This document shows, piece by piece, positions 12,401 through 27,088 of a stretch of 64,000 bases of DNA. The notes beneath the pieces are model-generated. The model was not told where the DNA came from. It searched no databases and saw only the letters and a list, made by a program, of their open reading frames with translations. A program made the position numbers and the translations under genes. This stretch comes from Chlorops oryzae (lineage: Eukaryota; Arthropoda; Insecta; Diptera; Chloropidae), in the NCBI GenBank assembly GCA_020466095.1, contig CM035808.1, forward strand, positions 29,338,959 to 29,402,958, given 5' to 3'. Position 1 is the first letter of the stretch. Every line of letters begins with the position of its first letter.

Positions 12401-15400
12401 GACTGGGAAAAACAATTTATTCTTTGCTTTGACTTTTTTTTTATCTTCTTTTATTAATATTTTTTTTTTTTATTCAATTATTATATTTTTTCTTTATTTA
12501 TTTGTTTCTATTTAAATCTTTTTCTCTTTCATCTTCTTTTAATTTTCTCGCCTCGGCCGAGCCTTGAACCGCAGACCTCCACTTCGCTGGGCGAACGTCT
12601 TAAACCATTACGCTAAACGAACGAATTTATTTTATTGGTCAAAATCAGTGATGACCACCACTACAGACAAACGTCCGAAAAATGTTAGTGTATAGTACAA
12701 CAAAAACATAAAAATACAAAAACTAGCTTCTCTTCTGAAAAAAAGCGGCACAGAGCCTACTCGTTCGGTATCATTTTTAAAACTCTCTCTTCATATACGT
12801 ACACGAACTTCTATTTTTTGCTTCTCTTTTGCCTTTTTGAATGCCTTTTGGGCATGCCTGGTCAAAATGCTCACTTGAGCTTATGGTTGCTCAAGTTTTG
12901 GGGAACGTGCTTAAGGAAATGTTTCACTCCCAAAATTTTTTGCTCAACTACACTCTGAACAAAAAAAAAACTGTAATTTAAAAAAAAAAATTCAGAAAAA
13001 TTCCCGCCGCCAGCAGGGATAGCTATTGAAAAGTCCGTAGACGGTTGATCAGAATGCGAACTTATACGTCTAAGTGAACGAAAGCGAATTTGAACATAAA
13101 AAGTAACTGTTTTTCAACTGTTCATTTGACAGTTTATTTGACCACTCTTACTTTAACTGTTCTAAGTAGTTGATTTGACTGTTGTTATTTCTCTCGGTGT
13201 ACATATGTATATGTATCTACGTATATAGATTTCTGTATAAATGCGTTTGTAAAACCATCTTGTTTCTTTTTTTTTCGAACAGAGTTGGCCGAAATAATGC
13301 CGTTGATGATGCTGTCGCCCCAGCGAACACCCGTCATAAAATCGTCGTAATGGGTGCAGCCAAAGTGGGCAAAACCTCAATAATAACGCAATTTCTATAC
13401 AACACATTCAATGCCAAGTACAAAAAGACCGTTGAGGAAATGTACCAGGGGAACTTTTCTATTTCTGGCGTCAGTCTAACACTGGACATTCTGGATACGT
13501 CGGGCTCCTTCGAGGTGAGTGCCTACCTACTTCCAGCAGCAAGCGGGAAAATATGAAAATATTATAAAAAATATGTATAAAAAAATCATCAACCGTGTTA
13601 AGATAGCAAATCGAATCGAATTGAAAATGCCATCATGATTTATTCGTTCTCCTAGTACATACATACATATGTACAGTATTTTTTGCCTAATCAACTGGAA
13701 AATCGTAAATCCTGGATTTGAAGAGAATTTCTGAGGAAATTGCGATTCCATGATTTTAAGTTTAGTTGCGTTAAATTGATTGTCGCGAGCAGATTCTCCT
13801 TCTCTCGCTCGTCATCGCAGTCATTCATGAAGGCACGTAGACAAGCGCACAATGCCTGAATGGCAGGAAGTTTTATTGAGTTATGGAGTATTATGTATAA
13901 AGCTTCAAGGTTTCTGCGCTCGTGTAAGCAGTTGAGACAGGACCATAACATAAAAAAAATTCCTCTAAACCTAGTTCTACACAATTCCATACAATTTCGT
14001 TACGGAAATGAACGTTGCAATTGAATTTTCTACTCTCCACGCCACTCTTCAATTGAGTTTCCACTCAATCCGACGCATATTTGAAGTGGACAAAGTAGAT
14101 GGAATAGTTTAAAATTAATAGAATTTTTATGTTCAAGTACGAAAGTTTGAAACGTCCTGCGACGACCAGCCTCTAATGCGGGCAGCTATGAGTTGCACAA
14201 AAAAAAAAAAAAAGGAATATATGTATAAAAATAAAAAAAATAAATGGGAAAAAATCACAACTGGAAGCTTCTGTGGGTGAAGAATATTGCAAACGGATGA
14301 AGGAAAATTGTACTCTAATCGAATTTACTTGTTAAATGACTGCAGCTATGCAATTGCATTTGAAGGGTCCACAAATAACGAATAATGTCCACATGAGAGA
14401 GCTGAAACTCTTAATGGCATTAACCTTTAAGCTCTTAGGGTCTAGGGTGACATGCCACATTTGATTGTGATTATTTCCGAAGGGCTTGGTGAGTCACGAA
14501 CAAGTCCGTGATGAAATTTGGCCAAATCCGTCCATTACTCGACGTATGCAGGAAATTATTTCGCGAGGGACATTGGGCTTTACAAAACAATTTATCATGA
14601 GTAGCACTCGGGAAAAAAATGCACTTAAAATGACGACAAATGCGTTAAAGCCAATGAAAAAATTCTGGTAAGGGCTTCAAAATCATTCCTTTGAAATATG
14701 TCCTCAAGGTCTTTGTTTTACTGGTTAAAACTCATTGAAAGTATTTTATTTTGGAGGCTTTTTTCGTATTCAATTCAATTATAGATTCAATGCAAGAAAA
14801 TATAAACAAACCAGCAAAAAATATTTTTTGAAATAATTTTTTGGGCATTAGTCCAACATTTTAAGTACATTTTCCAAATGTATTTATTTGGACGCTTTAC
14901 CAGGACTTTTTCATCCTTTTTTACGCAAATTTTTGTCAATTTATGGCATTTTTACCGCGCCCTTATCGTGTGTATAAGGTCGAAAATTATTAATAGGTAT
15001 ATCAATTACACTGTGACAGCCCAAGAATCACACAGCCCCGCAATAAAAGGGGTCGGCCACGAGGAATCAAACTGCAAACGAAAGTTAAATGCTTCTTAAA
15101 AGCGCTTTACTTGCCAATGGGGAAGCACCTTTGCACCTATAATTTCATACAAAAAATATTTGTTCAATTTTTTACTCCAGTTTTTGTAAATAGTCTGGCG
15201 AGTCGCGACCAGAAAATTCGGCAAAAGAACAGTTAAATTGTAGAAGGAAAATGGCCACCTACCTTAGGAATGCCGATGATATGTAGTCGTTTATGATGAG
15301 GAGGCTGTCGGAGTGGCTGTTCCTCCCGCTGGCACTGAAGCAGTTGGTGATGGCGAAAAGTTTATTATCTTAGCCTAAATACACAAAAAACCGACGCGCG

Positions 15401-18400
15401 CGTACGAACTAACTTGGTTCGTTGAGTAATGTTCCAAGTTCACGACACTGCACTGTCCGTAAGTTTACCGAAACGTCACTTAGCTTTAACTTTTCGCGGG
15501 AAAAAGTAACGCACTCATCGTACCGACGAAAGAAACGGCATACGGTTGCGAATATTGTTTAAAACGGAAGCGATCGCGTTGACGAAGCGCACTCGAAAAG
15601 AAATAATTTAACTCGCGCGCGGTTGACGACAGAAGCCGGAAAACTGCACTTGCCAAAAAAAAGGGTTGCTGATGTGCTTTTGGAAAAGGGTCAGAACAGC
15701 TGATTAAATAAGTAAAGTTAAATAACTTAAGTTACGTTCAATCAAGAGTAACTGAGCTTTAAGTCAACATGTAAAGCTAACATATTGTTCTCTTTAGTGC
15801 TGTCAAGAAGGAATTGCGCCATATGAGTGCATGCACCTTTATATGAACAATACTTTTTTTCAACTGCTTCCTTGGGAGAACCCAAATTATTAATTTTGAA
15901 ACAAAGTTGGTATTTGTGCTTGAAAAACAGATAAAATTAAATTTTAAGTACGAATTTTTGATACCAAAAGTGTTTCCATCTCGTTACCAGCTTCCAAACA
16001 TTTGATTAAAAAATCCGTTTTGATACGTCACGTACTTTGGGGATCAGTACAATTCGACTTCAAACGGTGTTTAACGGCTTCAAACGCGTTAAGTTAAGTA
16101 ATCCCGATGGTATTGAAAAATTAAAAACCCTTGCCACATAAATCGCTTCATTTCCAGTTTATGGCTTTGAAAACGGCGCAGCAAGTGTAGTTTATTCCAA
16201 AGCCACGACATATTTGTTAAATATTTTATACAACTCTGTGGGTAGCATGTTTTCAGATTGTGTTTTTATCCAGCTTTTCAATCACGTGGGTTTTATTTTT
16301 ATATAATTTTTTTTAAATTGCATGTGTGAAGCTTTTCAGGTTGTAAATGGTTAATTAACCCTTAATGAAGGAAAAGTTTCAGTAAAGCAAATAATTTTCT
16401 TCTTCGTATTTCATTTACCGCTGCTAATTGTTTTTAAATGACCTTACAGCTAATAAACTTTATAGCTCATACATAAATAGTGATTAATCTCATGAAAATA
16501 CAGCTAACCTGTTTAATAAGAGTCCGTTTTTGCCATTGACAATATTCGCAGCATCCCTATCAGTGCTGTCGTTCTTGTATCTTAGAAAGTAGCAAAATGC
16601 TTTTAAAATGGTAGTTTTTTTTTTAAATAAGCGGAGTACTTTAAAAAAAGGAGTTTTTAAGTAATAGAAGAAAAAGAAAGACTAGTTGGGGATCTCCTTC
16701 GAAAACCTCGAACACTCGTAAATCAAGAAGGCTACAAGGCTACTTTTTCACTGCTTCAATCTTTTCACTTTTAATATTTTTATTAAATTTTTTTTTAACT
16801 TTCGAACATTCGATTGAATTTATACCTATAGCCCAAAAATGGCATCAGACATATGCTTGACGCCAAAAATTATATCGAAATTATTGCTTGGATTGCGTGA
16901 ATGTTTAAAACAGATTAACGTATGCGAATATAAAAAGTTTTCGATGCTATAACATTCAAATAGTAGTACGTCAATGAAAGGAGTAGTAAGGTAGTACAGC
17001 GAGACAAAAAGTAGCAAAAAGCCTACTATAGTAGCATTTCGACAGCACTGATCCCTATCAGCGGAGAAAAAAGGGGAAAAGGAGAGCAGCACTTTTCGAG
17101 ATCAGCTGTTTCGACCAGGGATGAAATATGAGAAAGGCTTTGCCGGATTTCGGTAAGAAAAAGGCGCGGAAATGCATAGGGTATTCAGTCGAGGAAAAGA
17201 GATATATATCATAAAATTATTTTTAAGACGCTAGGATAAAAAGCTATTTAAATTTCTTTTGATTTAATAAAGGGAACTTATTTGTAATACATTATTATTC
17301 GAACCCTGAAATATTTATGATAGAAAACTGTCGATTACATTTTTATGAAAAAAGGATAAATCATGATACCTTTTACTGAATGATACCAGAATGCCAGTGA
17401 ATTCTGGAAATTTTCTAAACTGATTAATGGTTATCATTTTACAATTGAGGCTTAATTCAGTGAATGAAAAAAAAAATTAACGTAGATACAAGGCGTTCAA
17501 TATGAGAATACCAACTCAATAATTTTATGTCCAAAACTATAAAAATACAAATTTTTTTACTGAATTCTCGCTTCCCTCTTGGCAATAAGCCATTTTAAGA
17601 ACTTTACTTTCGCTTGCAGTCATTCTTGCCGGCTACTTCGCAACGAGTTGCGTAGGTAATTGAATACCATTAATTTTACCTTTCAATAGGCGGATTTAAC
17701 CTTCTCAAGACGATCGTATCTGCGACTTAAAAACCAATTGTGCTTAAATATCGTTTCGTGTACGTCTCGGACGCTTAAAAATTAAGCTTCCTTTTTTGGG
17801 TGCAACTTAGCAAATAAAGAAATAAGCGTCGTTCAGGAATTCAAGATTTACGAGTAGAGAGTAGGATCGTATCACTTTAATTTAAAATTACTCAACGAAC
17901 CAAGTTAGACTAACCAACGTCAAGTTTTTTGTGTTTAGGCTTAATATTAAATTATTAGCTCATAAGCTGCTTATCAAAACTGAGACTGTCCGTTTCAATT
18001 AGCTCATCAGTTTTTTTTTTGAATATTTCAAATTTTCCAGTTAGGATTTGCATTTATGCAATCTTCAAATGATTAACTCGATAAAAATTTTCAACTTCTT
18101 GGAATCGCGACAATTCAAAACATTAACAAAACTGGAGTAAAAATGAAAACTATTTTGTATGAAATTATGTGAAAGTGTTCCACATGCTAGTAAAGCTTCT
18201 AAAAAGTTTAATTTGCTTGAGTTGTTCTCGGGACACTCTTTTATAGGGGTATTGATTCTTGCCAAGTGTATTTGATACCTTTAAAGTTTTCGACTTATAC
18301 ACAATAAGCGATTTCTTACCCTGCAAACGTCTATCTGACACCCATATAACAAATCTGGGGTTTTGTAAATTTGTAAATCCGAATTTCATGTTGTGCTGTT

Positions 18401-21400
18401 TAAAAAATACTTAAATGTTTACTTTTCAGGTTGAAAACTTTTTGTTTATAAGAAAAGGGCCAAAAACGGTCATTCAGAATTTCAGAGTTTAATGAGTTAG
18501 ATTAACGGTGTTATTCCTGTTATATTAAAATTCTACCACTAGGTACAGAGGGTTAAAACCTAAACTCAGTACCGCTCGGAGATGTTTTAAATTAAATAAA
18601 TTGCTTTTAAAATATTCAATTGCATACTTTCAGTTGTTTGCTGTTGTACGCCCTGGAAGTATGCAGCCTTTTCGTGACTTGTCACTGCTGCTGAATTCCG
18701 ATATATGTATCTAGATTTTTCTTGTCCAAAGGAATGAAATTTTGCTTTGAATATAATCACTTAAATACAAGATAAAGCTTATCTATCAAAACTGATCACA
18801 AAAATGTGACCAGTCCACGAAATCTGAAACGCTTGAGTCATTATCCAATCACACAATCATAATAACTTTCTCACTCACCCCGCGTCCGATGACTTTTAAC
18901 GGCCAACTGTGTGTGTGTGTGTGTGTGTGTTCGTACGACCCCAGCCGGAAATTTTCTCATAAATGACCAATTCAGGCATTTTTTCACCAAGGATATCAAG
19001 GGGAAAATTTGAGTACTTCTCAATTCCAATGGCATTGCCATCGAGAGAAGGAGCTTTTTATCGCAATTGCAATGGCAATGTCATCGAGAGGAAATGTTAT
19101 TCATCGCAACTCCAATGGCACTGTCATCGATAGAGGTATCGATACGACGGATTAGATCTACTCCACTTTCGATGACCAACTCGTGACATATGCTCTTATG
19201 AATGCCAATGCCGCTTGTGTGTTAATTTCATTAGAAAGTTGGTGTATAATCAGGAGGAGTCGCGGCTCTATGTTATGCTGAAATCATTGATTTTTTCATC
19301 GGGACATTTCCAGCTGGGACTGAATGTGTGTGTTTGTGTGTATGTGCATAAGTGCTGTAGAATTCATTATGGTTTTTACGACAAATCGTTCGCTATTCAT
19401 TTGCCCACATTCAGTCGCTGATGACCCATTTTTCCTCTTCGCTTTTGTTTTGCGGCTGTAACGGCGAGACCGCACTTCGGATCTATTCAAAAATATATTC
19501 AGTTGCCTAAACACAAGTGCACTTGACGTTCGCTCGCAATGTGGGGCTTTTCAAATTCAACTTTCCGCACAGTGGGAGCAATCGCAAGTGGAAATTCTAT
19601 ATTCAACGTTGGCCATTCACATTTGCAGCCATGAATGGGTGCCCGAAAAATCGAGAAACACTTACATTAGCATACCTATATACATACATACATATATGTT
19701 CACATGTGTATGCCTTCTTGAAAAGTTCATATGCAATTCGAAATTTCAGTATCTGTGTCAGGAACGTGAACGTGAACGGATAGACACGGCCCGGTCCGGG
19801 ACCTGTGCGTTGACAATATTTTCTATCTTTTCATTTTTGCCGTTTTTGGCCTTTTTATCACACCCAGCTGCACAACGACAAGAGCCACGAGTCAGCAGCA
19901 GTGCAAAGAGTTCGGTTACTTCCATCGCTCTGTCGTCGGTCGTTCCGTCGTTGATTTCTCCATGGAGTACAAAACTGTTCCACTTTCATTGAATACTCGC
20001 TTTGTTTGTGGCTTTTGTTTTTTGCCTTTTATCTTTTCTTTTTCCCACCAGCTCTCGAATTGGATTATAGATTCCATTCGCCATATGCAACAATTGCATG
20101 TGGAGAACAATAAAAAAGCAGGGAATATAAAAAGGAAAAAGCAAAAAAAAAAAAAACAATAAGAATAAAGCCATATTGTAATGACGGCGACTTAATATTT
20201 TGCGGTTAATGGAATTTCCTTTCTCCTTGCGCTGCATACTTTCAGGCAAATAACAAATTTATTTTAAGTGGGTTCAAAGTCATTTCCCTTTTCGATATGT
20301 TGGTCCCTTGTGCAGCATATTTAAATAATAATTTTTTATTGCCTCTTTCCATTTAAATTGGCTTATTTCGAATGGAGAGAACAAAATAATTATTTCCAAA
20401 AGTATTCCATTGTCCGACCTCTTTATATTCGCAGGTTTGAAAAAGTCCAAAGAGAAATATGGTAATCGTTGTAGGTCCAACAACAAAATATGATAATAAG
20501 CCATTGAAGGACCTTTTTGCTCAAAGTTTATTTACTTAAGCTTATGCCCAAAAAATATTTTTTTCTTTTATGATTTTTTTCTAAATCCGAAACACACTGT
20601 GTCGAGGGTATATTGCGGCTGTGCGTCCAAAAGCCCTCGATTTAAGCCATCGAATTATGAACAGAGCCAGAAAAGCGCTTGGTTAAGTTAGGTTCGTCTG
20701 TCCGTATGCAGTTTTCTTATCGAAAAATTGTTCTAAATTCTAAATTTTTTAAGATATATTAATGAAATCTAAAACTTTATTTCATCAAAAAAAAAAACAA
20801 ATCATAATAAAAAAAATTGGCGTAAGAAAGAAAGTTATTTATAGGTAGGGAATCAGCAAATATTTCAATTCAACACCTAGAATCATACTTATAAATATTT
20901 AGAATATTGCAGGTAGTCAGAAAACAGTTCGATCATGCAGCTTTCTCCATTTGAAAACATAGTGAAAAAAGGTATTAGGAGTTTGAATCTTCTTTAAGCC
21001 ATAATCAATCTCGTTGGCGTTGAATTTAAATATTTTCTGTTGCCTTATATATACGGAGAGCTCCGCAAAATAGTGTAAAAGAACTCCTTTTAAAGCACCC
21101 TGACGAAGTGTTTTCGGAGTGCTCCAATGAGGAATATAAAATGACTCCTGGCGGAGCTCTTCGAAGTAGTCCTTTTGGCAAGGCTTTAAAGAAACAACGC
21201 TATAGCATTTAGGGAGACCAAACCAGTCATTTAAAAAAACTTTGTTATGTAAAAGAGAGTCCAAACAGACTCTTAAGGAACAATCTAGCAATCATAAAAG
21301 AAGAATTTTTAGATCACAAAAAATACACCTTTTCCTTATAAGGCGCCCTTGCTCTTTTCTCCCGGAAAATCGCTCATTTAGAACTCCTGTCGAAGCGTTT

Positions 21401-22083
21401 TAGGAGCATTTGCGCTCCGGAAAAAGAATCTTTAGGAGCTCCGTACGGACTTTTTTGGTTGGCTGGACTCATTTATAGGGCAAGATACAATATTTTAAAT
21501 TCAACGCCTTGCATTTTAAATTGGAAAAACTCACTGTCACGAATTTAGGCTGTGACCAAAGGAGCTTAATTTCGGCTTTAAGAAAATTTTAGGATCTCCC
21601 AAAAGTATTGCTTTAGATGTATTCAATTCGGTTTACCCACAAGAGCTCTCCGATTTCTCATCCTCAAAATTATTCTAAATATTAAGATATTCTTGGGTGT
21701 TGAATTTAAATATTTTCTGTTTTCCTGAAAAATCTCTCTGCCACGAAAAGGTTATTCATAAACATTAGCTTCTACTCCTTATAACCATGCCAATTTTACA
21801 AAAAATTAGTTAAAGCGCCTAAATATATGCCGGGTATTGTATTGTCTGGTCCTTATACGCTTGGGGTGGAAAAGTTTCGCAGCACGTTCACACTTAACTG
21901 ATGTATGCAGTCATTATTTCGATGTACTCTTTCTGATGGACGACTTTCTATTACACAGAAATCACAGTAAATGATGAAAAGAAATGGTGGAAAAACTTTT
22001 TCTGTGTGACATTTTGACACTTGTTCGAAAAAGAAAAACAAAACAACAAAGCATCTCCATTCAACATGAGAGACATTCAATTT

Positions 22084-22131
<48 letters not shown>

Positions 22132-25100
22132 TTTATGGTAGAATTATTAAAAGCTTATGAGAGGAGAAAAGAAAATTCAATGTCATTTTCCTTTGAGTTT
22201 TCCTCCAGAGTCAATAAATCGTCATCCGAAATTGTTTGCCAACTTTTTTGTTGGAAACTTTTAATTGCCAACAAGAAGAGCTGTAAAAAGTCCTCTCTGT
22301 GTGCTAATAATAGATCCCGGTGGACATTTTTTGAAGACATAATTGCACGCTGTTAAACATTTAATTTTCGTTAATAACAAATTGGAGCAATTATTGTCTT
22401 AATTTCTTTTGTTCCAATAAAACTGAAAGCTTTTTATTTCGTTCAATTTTCTGAAACTCGATGCGCAAAGGCTTTCGTCCTTCGTATTTAAATCGAATTC
22501 GCGAATTCAATTTGATATTTTTGACTTTTTAAATTTTTTTTCTTTTTTGTCACGAGTTATAAGAATGTTTTCGAAGTCTTTTGTAATCCATTTTTAATTG
22601 GCCTTCTCTCCGCCAATTTATTGTTTATTTTATTACGCATTTGTGTCGCTCAAGCTCCACTTGAACGCGAATTTCGTTGACTGAATTTCCTTTCCTTGTG
22701 GGACTCGTCTCAGTCTGCCATAAAATTTCACAATTCATTGATTACTTGATAGATTTTTCTGTACAATTTTGAATTTCTTTTAACTAGAATAATGTAGGAA
22801 AATCGACTTGTCGAGAACACTAGCTTAAAAAAATTTTTTTTTTTCTGAACATCTAAGTGCGTTTTTCTTATGGACTTTGGGCTTCCTTAACACGGAAACA
22901 ATAGTTTTAAAAACTTTCTCAAGGCGTTTTTATACCCGACACACTCTGTGTCGAGGGTATATTGCGTTTGTGTGGTTGTGTGTAACACCAAGAACCAGTC
23001 GAGATAGACCATACAAAATATATATAGAAATGACCAGCGTCACCAGAAGATTCGATTTAGACATGTCCGTCCGTCTGTCTGTCCGTCTGTCTGTGCGTCT
23101 GTCTGTATACAGTTATCTTATCGAAAAAGTTGAGCTATCCTGATGAAATTTGGTATGCATGCTCACGGGGACATGAGTAAGAACAAGTTCGAGAATGGAC
23201 CCGATCGGACCATTTATAGGGGTACCTCCAGTACTAGGGTCTGTTACGAAAATCACAAAAACTGCTCTTAAATCGAAGTTTTTCAAGATATTTTGATGAA
23301 ATTCGATATTTGAACATGTTTCAAGGCAAGTAATACGATTTCCAAAATTGTTTATAGTGGGCGTGGCATAAGGGCGTTTTTTCAAAATTGTCCCCTACAC
23401 CCGAAATTTAAATGGGACTTAAACGAAATTTGGCACTTATGCTTCCTTTGAAGTCGTAAACATACTCCCAAAAAATTTCCCTGGTCGGTCCATTATTAAG
23501 GGTACCTCCAGTACTAGGGTCTGTCACAAAAATCCCAAAACTGCCTCAAAATCGGACTTTTTCGAAATATTTCAATGAAACTTAGAATTTGAGCGTATAT
23601 TTAAGCCTCAGATTAGAATTGCAAAAAAAGTGGAAAAGTGGGCGTGGAAAAGGGACGGTTTTCATAAAGAAATTTGACAAAAGTTGGTATATGGGGCCCC
23701 TAATAGCCTTAAAAACCTCTTGAATATTCTTACTTAGTGGTCCTGTTTTTGGGCGTGGTAAAAAAATTATTTAAACATGTGTCAGTGTCGGGTATTCTAT
23801 TGTCAGGCTCGCCTGACTATAACACCCTTACTTGTTTTATTTTGATTTTTAGAAAAAAATTTCAAACGGGACACTGCAACTTTTTCGAGCAGACCTCGAC
23901 AATGCTTCATCCGATCTGAACAAATTATCCTCAAATTAAAAAAAAATTAACCCCTCTTACACTTTTTCTAACATAGTTTTAGGATGATGTCATATTTTTG
24001 AACTGTGAACTTGAATATTTACAATTTTACGGATTTTATCACATCAGTTTTTTGTTTGGAAAGAAATGATTGAGCGAGATTTCGAGACCAGTCAGAATAG
24101 GAGTTTTCACTTCAAAAAATTTTTTTGTATGAAACCATGATTGTAACTCAAAGAACGAATGATGCAGTTCGATTCCCCGTGTCTGAAATAGGGGCACCCG
24201 GCTTATAGCAGGTCTCCCTTGTTTTGGGGCTATCACCAGGGCAACAAAACATATTTAAATTGAACCCTAAATAAATGCACATCAATATTTAAAAAAAAAT
24301 AAATGAATTTATAAGTATTCGCCTGAGGCACTTAGTTCCAGCTTTTTCATGATCCGTAAACTGCCATAATACCCTTCTGAATGTGTGTATAAATAGGCGT
24401 GTGTTCAAGAAAACAACGGACCCTGCAGGAAATGTCAATAGTGAATCTATACTCTTTCTCTACTGACTGCGTCAACAGTATTACTGACCAGTTATACCCG
24501 TCGCAATGCTTTGCGTTATTGACATTTAACATTGAGTTGTCATTGACTGTCAACAGTAGACCGAAATACTATTGACGAACCATTGGGGAATTATTGACGT
24601 CGGTACTATTATGTAGACAAAAGGAGTACTCTTTCGCTTTATAAAGAGACACGTTGTTGACATGGTCAATAAAGATGAACTATACCTCTTGACAGTACTG
24701 TTTCTCTAATGACACCGCCTATAAATACTGTTGACGTTGGAACTAGTTCTCTTGTCTATATTGACGTCAATATAGACATGGGGACATATGGCGACAGGCT
24801 TCCTGCAGGGGAGCTACAGCATCGAAAACACTTCAAAATATACACATGCATATTTTTAGGGGCTGCCCTGACTATCACCATGTAATTATATCCAACCAAC
24901 CATATTCGGAGTACTCTGAAATGGAGTGCAAAAGGGATTTTTCGAGATAGTGCCTTTTTGCAAAGGGCTGAAAAAACACCGCCTTGGAGCGTTTGGGGAG
25001 ACTAAAGGCGTCCCTTTTTGGATTTATTGGATTAGACTCCGTGCTCTGTTCTTCCGGAAAAAAAAAACGCTTAGAAGCATTTGCGATCCAGAAAAGGAGT

Positions 25101-27057
25101 CATTCGGAGCGCCGTATAAGCTCCTTTTGGTTGGTTGGGCAATTGAATATATTTAAATTCAACACCTAAAAATATGCATTTGAATATTTAAAAATCGACC
25201 CACAAACTTTTTACCCTTGCCAAAGGAGCTTAATAGAGACTGTAGGATGATCCAGAAAACTCTCGCTCAATATTGGCTAAACTTGTGGGTGTTTAATTTA
25301 AATATTTCTTTTTTCCTGAATTATTTATTGTAATTTTTTACTTGACTGAATGACCGAGATATTCTCTCTTGAACTTCCTCCATAATACATCACTCCCACT
25401 ACTAGGAAATTCCCCGAAGAATGTCCTCTAATCAAGGGCGGATTAAAACAAACTGCCTTCCAAGGCAGCCGACATTTCTACCTCAGTCGGCAGTCAATTG
25501 TTCGCCTTTTCTGCTATTGATGCATTTACGGTCAGAATTTTCCGCCTTCGGTAAATCCGTCATTGCCTCTAAGCTTACCTTTTGAGCTCGCTTTCCAAAG
25601 TGTTTGATGACTCTGCGCGAGGACTACCTATTCTAAAGTAAGCAACAACATTTTTAGTATTCTATAAAGAAAATGATAAATAAAATAAAACCCTTTCCCG
25701 ATTTCTCTTCACAAATTATTTCGCTGTCAACGCCTAAAAATACCTTAAAATTTTCGGTATGAAGTTTTCAAATTAAAATAGATACTGTCATGATATTTAT
25801 CGTTAAAATAAAAACTGAATTTATCGTTAATGGCTGCGGATCGAATATCCATGAAACGAGCTTAAACGACCGCGACCCGACGTCGAGACGTGAAAACGGT
25901 TAAATGAAAATTCCTTTTTCAGCAACCCAAATCAATTAATCAATCAATTAGCGATTTTTATTTTTTGGAATCGGTTTCCTCGAGGAAAGCCTTAAAGACT
26001 TGCCTTTTGAAAAGTGCCGAAATTCAAAGAATTTCACGCGAATTGCCTTTAACCTTCAGGATCGAAATTTTTCATCGCATTCAAATAAATAATCTCCCAA
26101 AAGTATGCTTCGAAAGGTTGATTTTTAAGTGCGTACTCGGAGAAAGAAAAAAGAAGAAAATAAAAGAGAAACGAAGAAGAAAATAGGGAGAGCCAAAAAC
26201 GTTTGTGGGCAAAGTTCGAATTGTTTATCAAGTTCTCGCGTGTAAATTGAAATTTATTATCACAACGATAGACGAGAGTGGATGAGTAAGTGAGTGAGTG
26301 AGCAAGGAGCGAGCGAATGGGAAACTTGAATAAGCAAGAATTCGGAGACTCCTTTTGTCATCCTTGGGATTTTTTTGTTCCTTTTTTTTGGGGGGGTAAA
26401 AAATGTACATAAATCAAGTACAACAATAATAAAATGCAAATTTTTTTCATTTTTTCTCTCTCCTCGATTCTCTGCCTCGCTGCTTCTGGGGGGCTCTCGT
26501 TTGAACGCACATTCTTTCGGACGTGTCGCTGGCACCCATACACTCACATGGATCCGCAACAGTTTCCGGCAATGCGTACGCTTTCAATTTCCTCCGCTGA
26601 GGCATTTATTTTAGTCTATGATGTCACGGATGAAGATTCCTGGCGAGAGGTACAAATGATTCGGGATCTTATATACGAGACGAAAGCAATACAAACAGTA
26701 CCAATTGTCATTGTTGGCAATAAAAAGGATTTAGCCGAGGACGGCATCAAACCCAGAGTGGTAAGTGAAATCAAATTTATTTAAAAAGTCAAAAAAAAAA
26801 AACAGATTTCTTCCTCATCTTTTGTCACTCATTCATATTCGGCTCTAATTATGTAAATCCGACTTATTTCGTCGGCAGCTTTTGACATCGCTCCTTACAG
26901 TGATTCATCATATTATTCTTCTTTAATTATACTTGCCATTTGTACAGTCATTCGAGTCAGAAAAATTCGTTTCGCAGCATCCGAAGAGGCAATCTTAATT
27001 TTTTGTTTTTTTTTTTGACTTCTTGCTAACGAAATCCCTCCGCCAACGCTTGCACCC

Positions 27058-27088
<31 letters not shown>

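Noticed and set aside
12548..12626. Functional tRNA gene on the minus strand
   Set aside because: Box A and box B-like phrases are present, but the acceptor, T and anticodon stems do not pair canonically and it lies within a transposon.
23041..23107. CRISPR-like short repeat array
   Set aside because: The GTCTGTCC units are contiguous simple repeats without spacers, in a eukaryotic intron.
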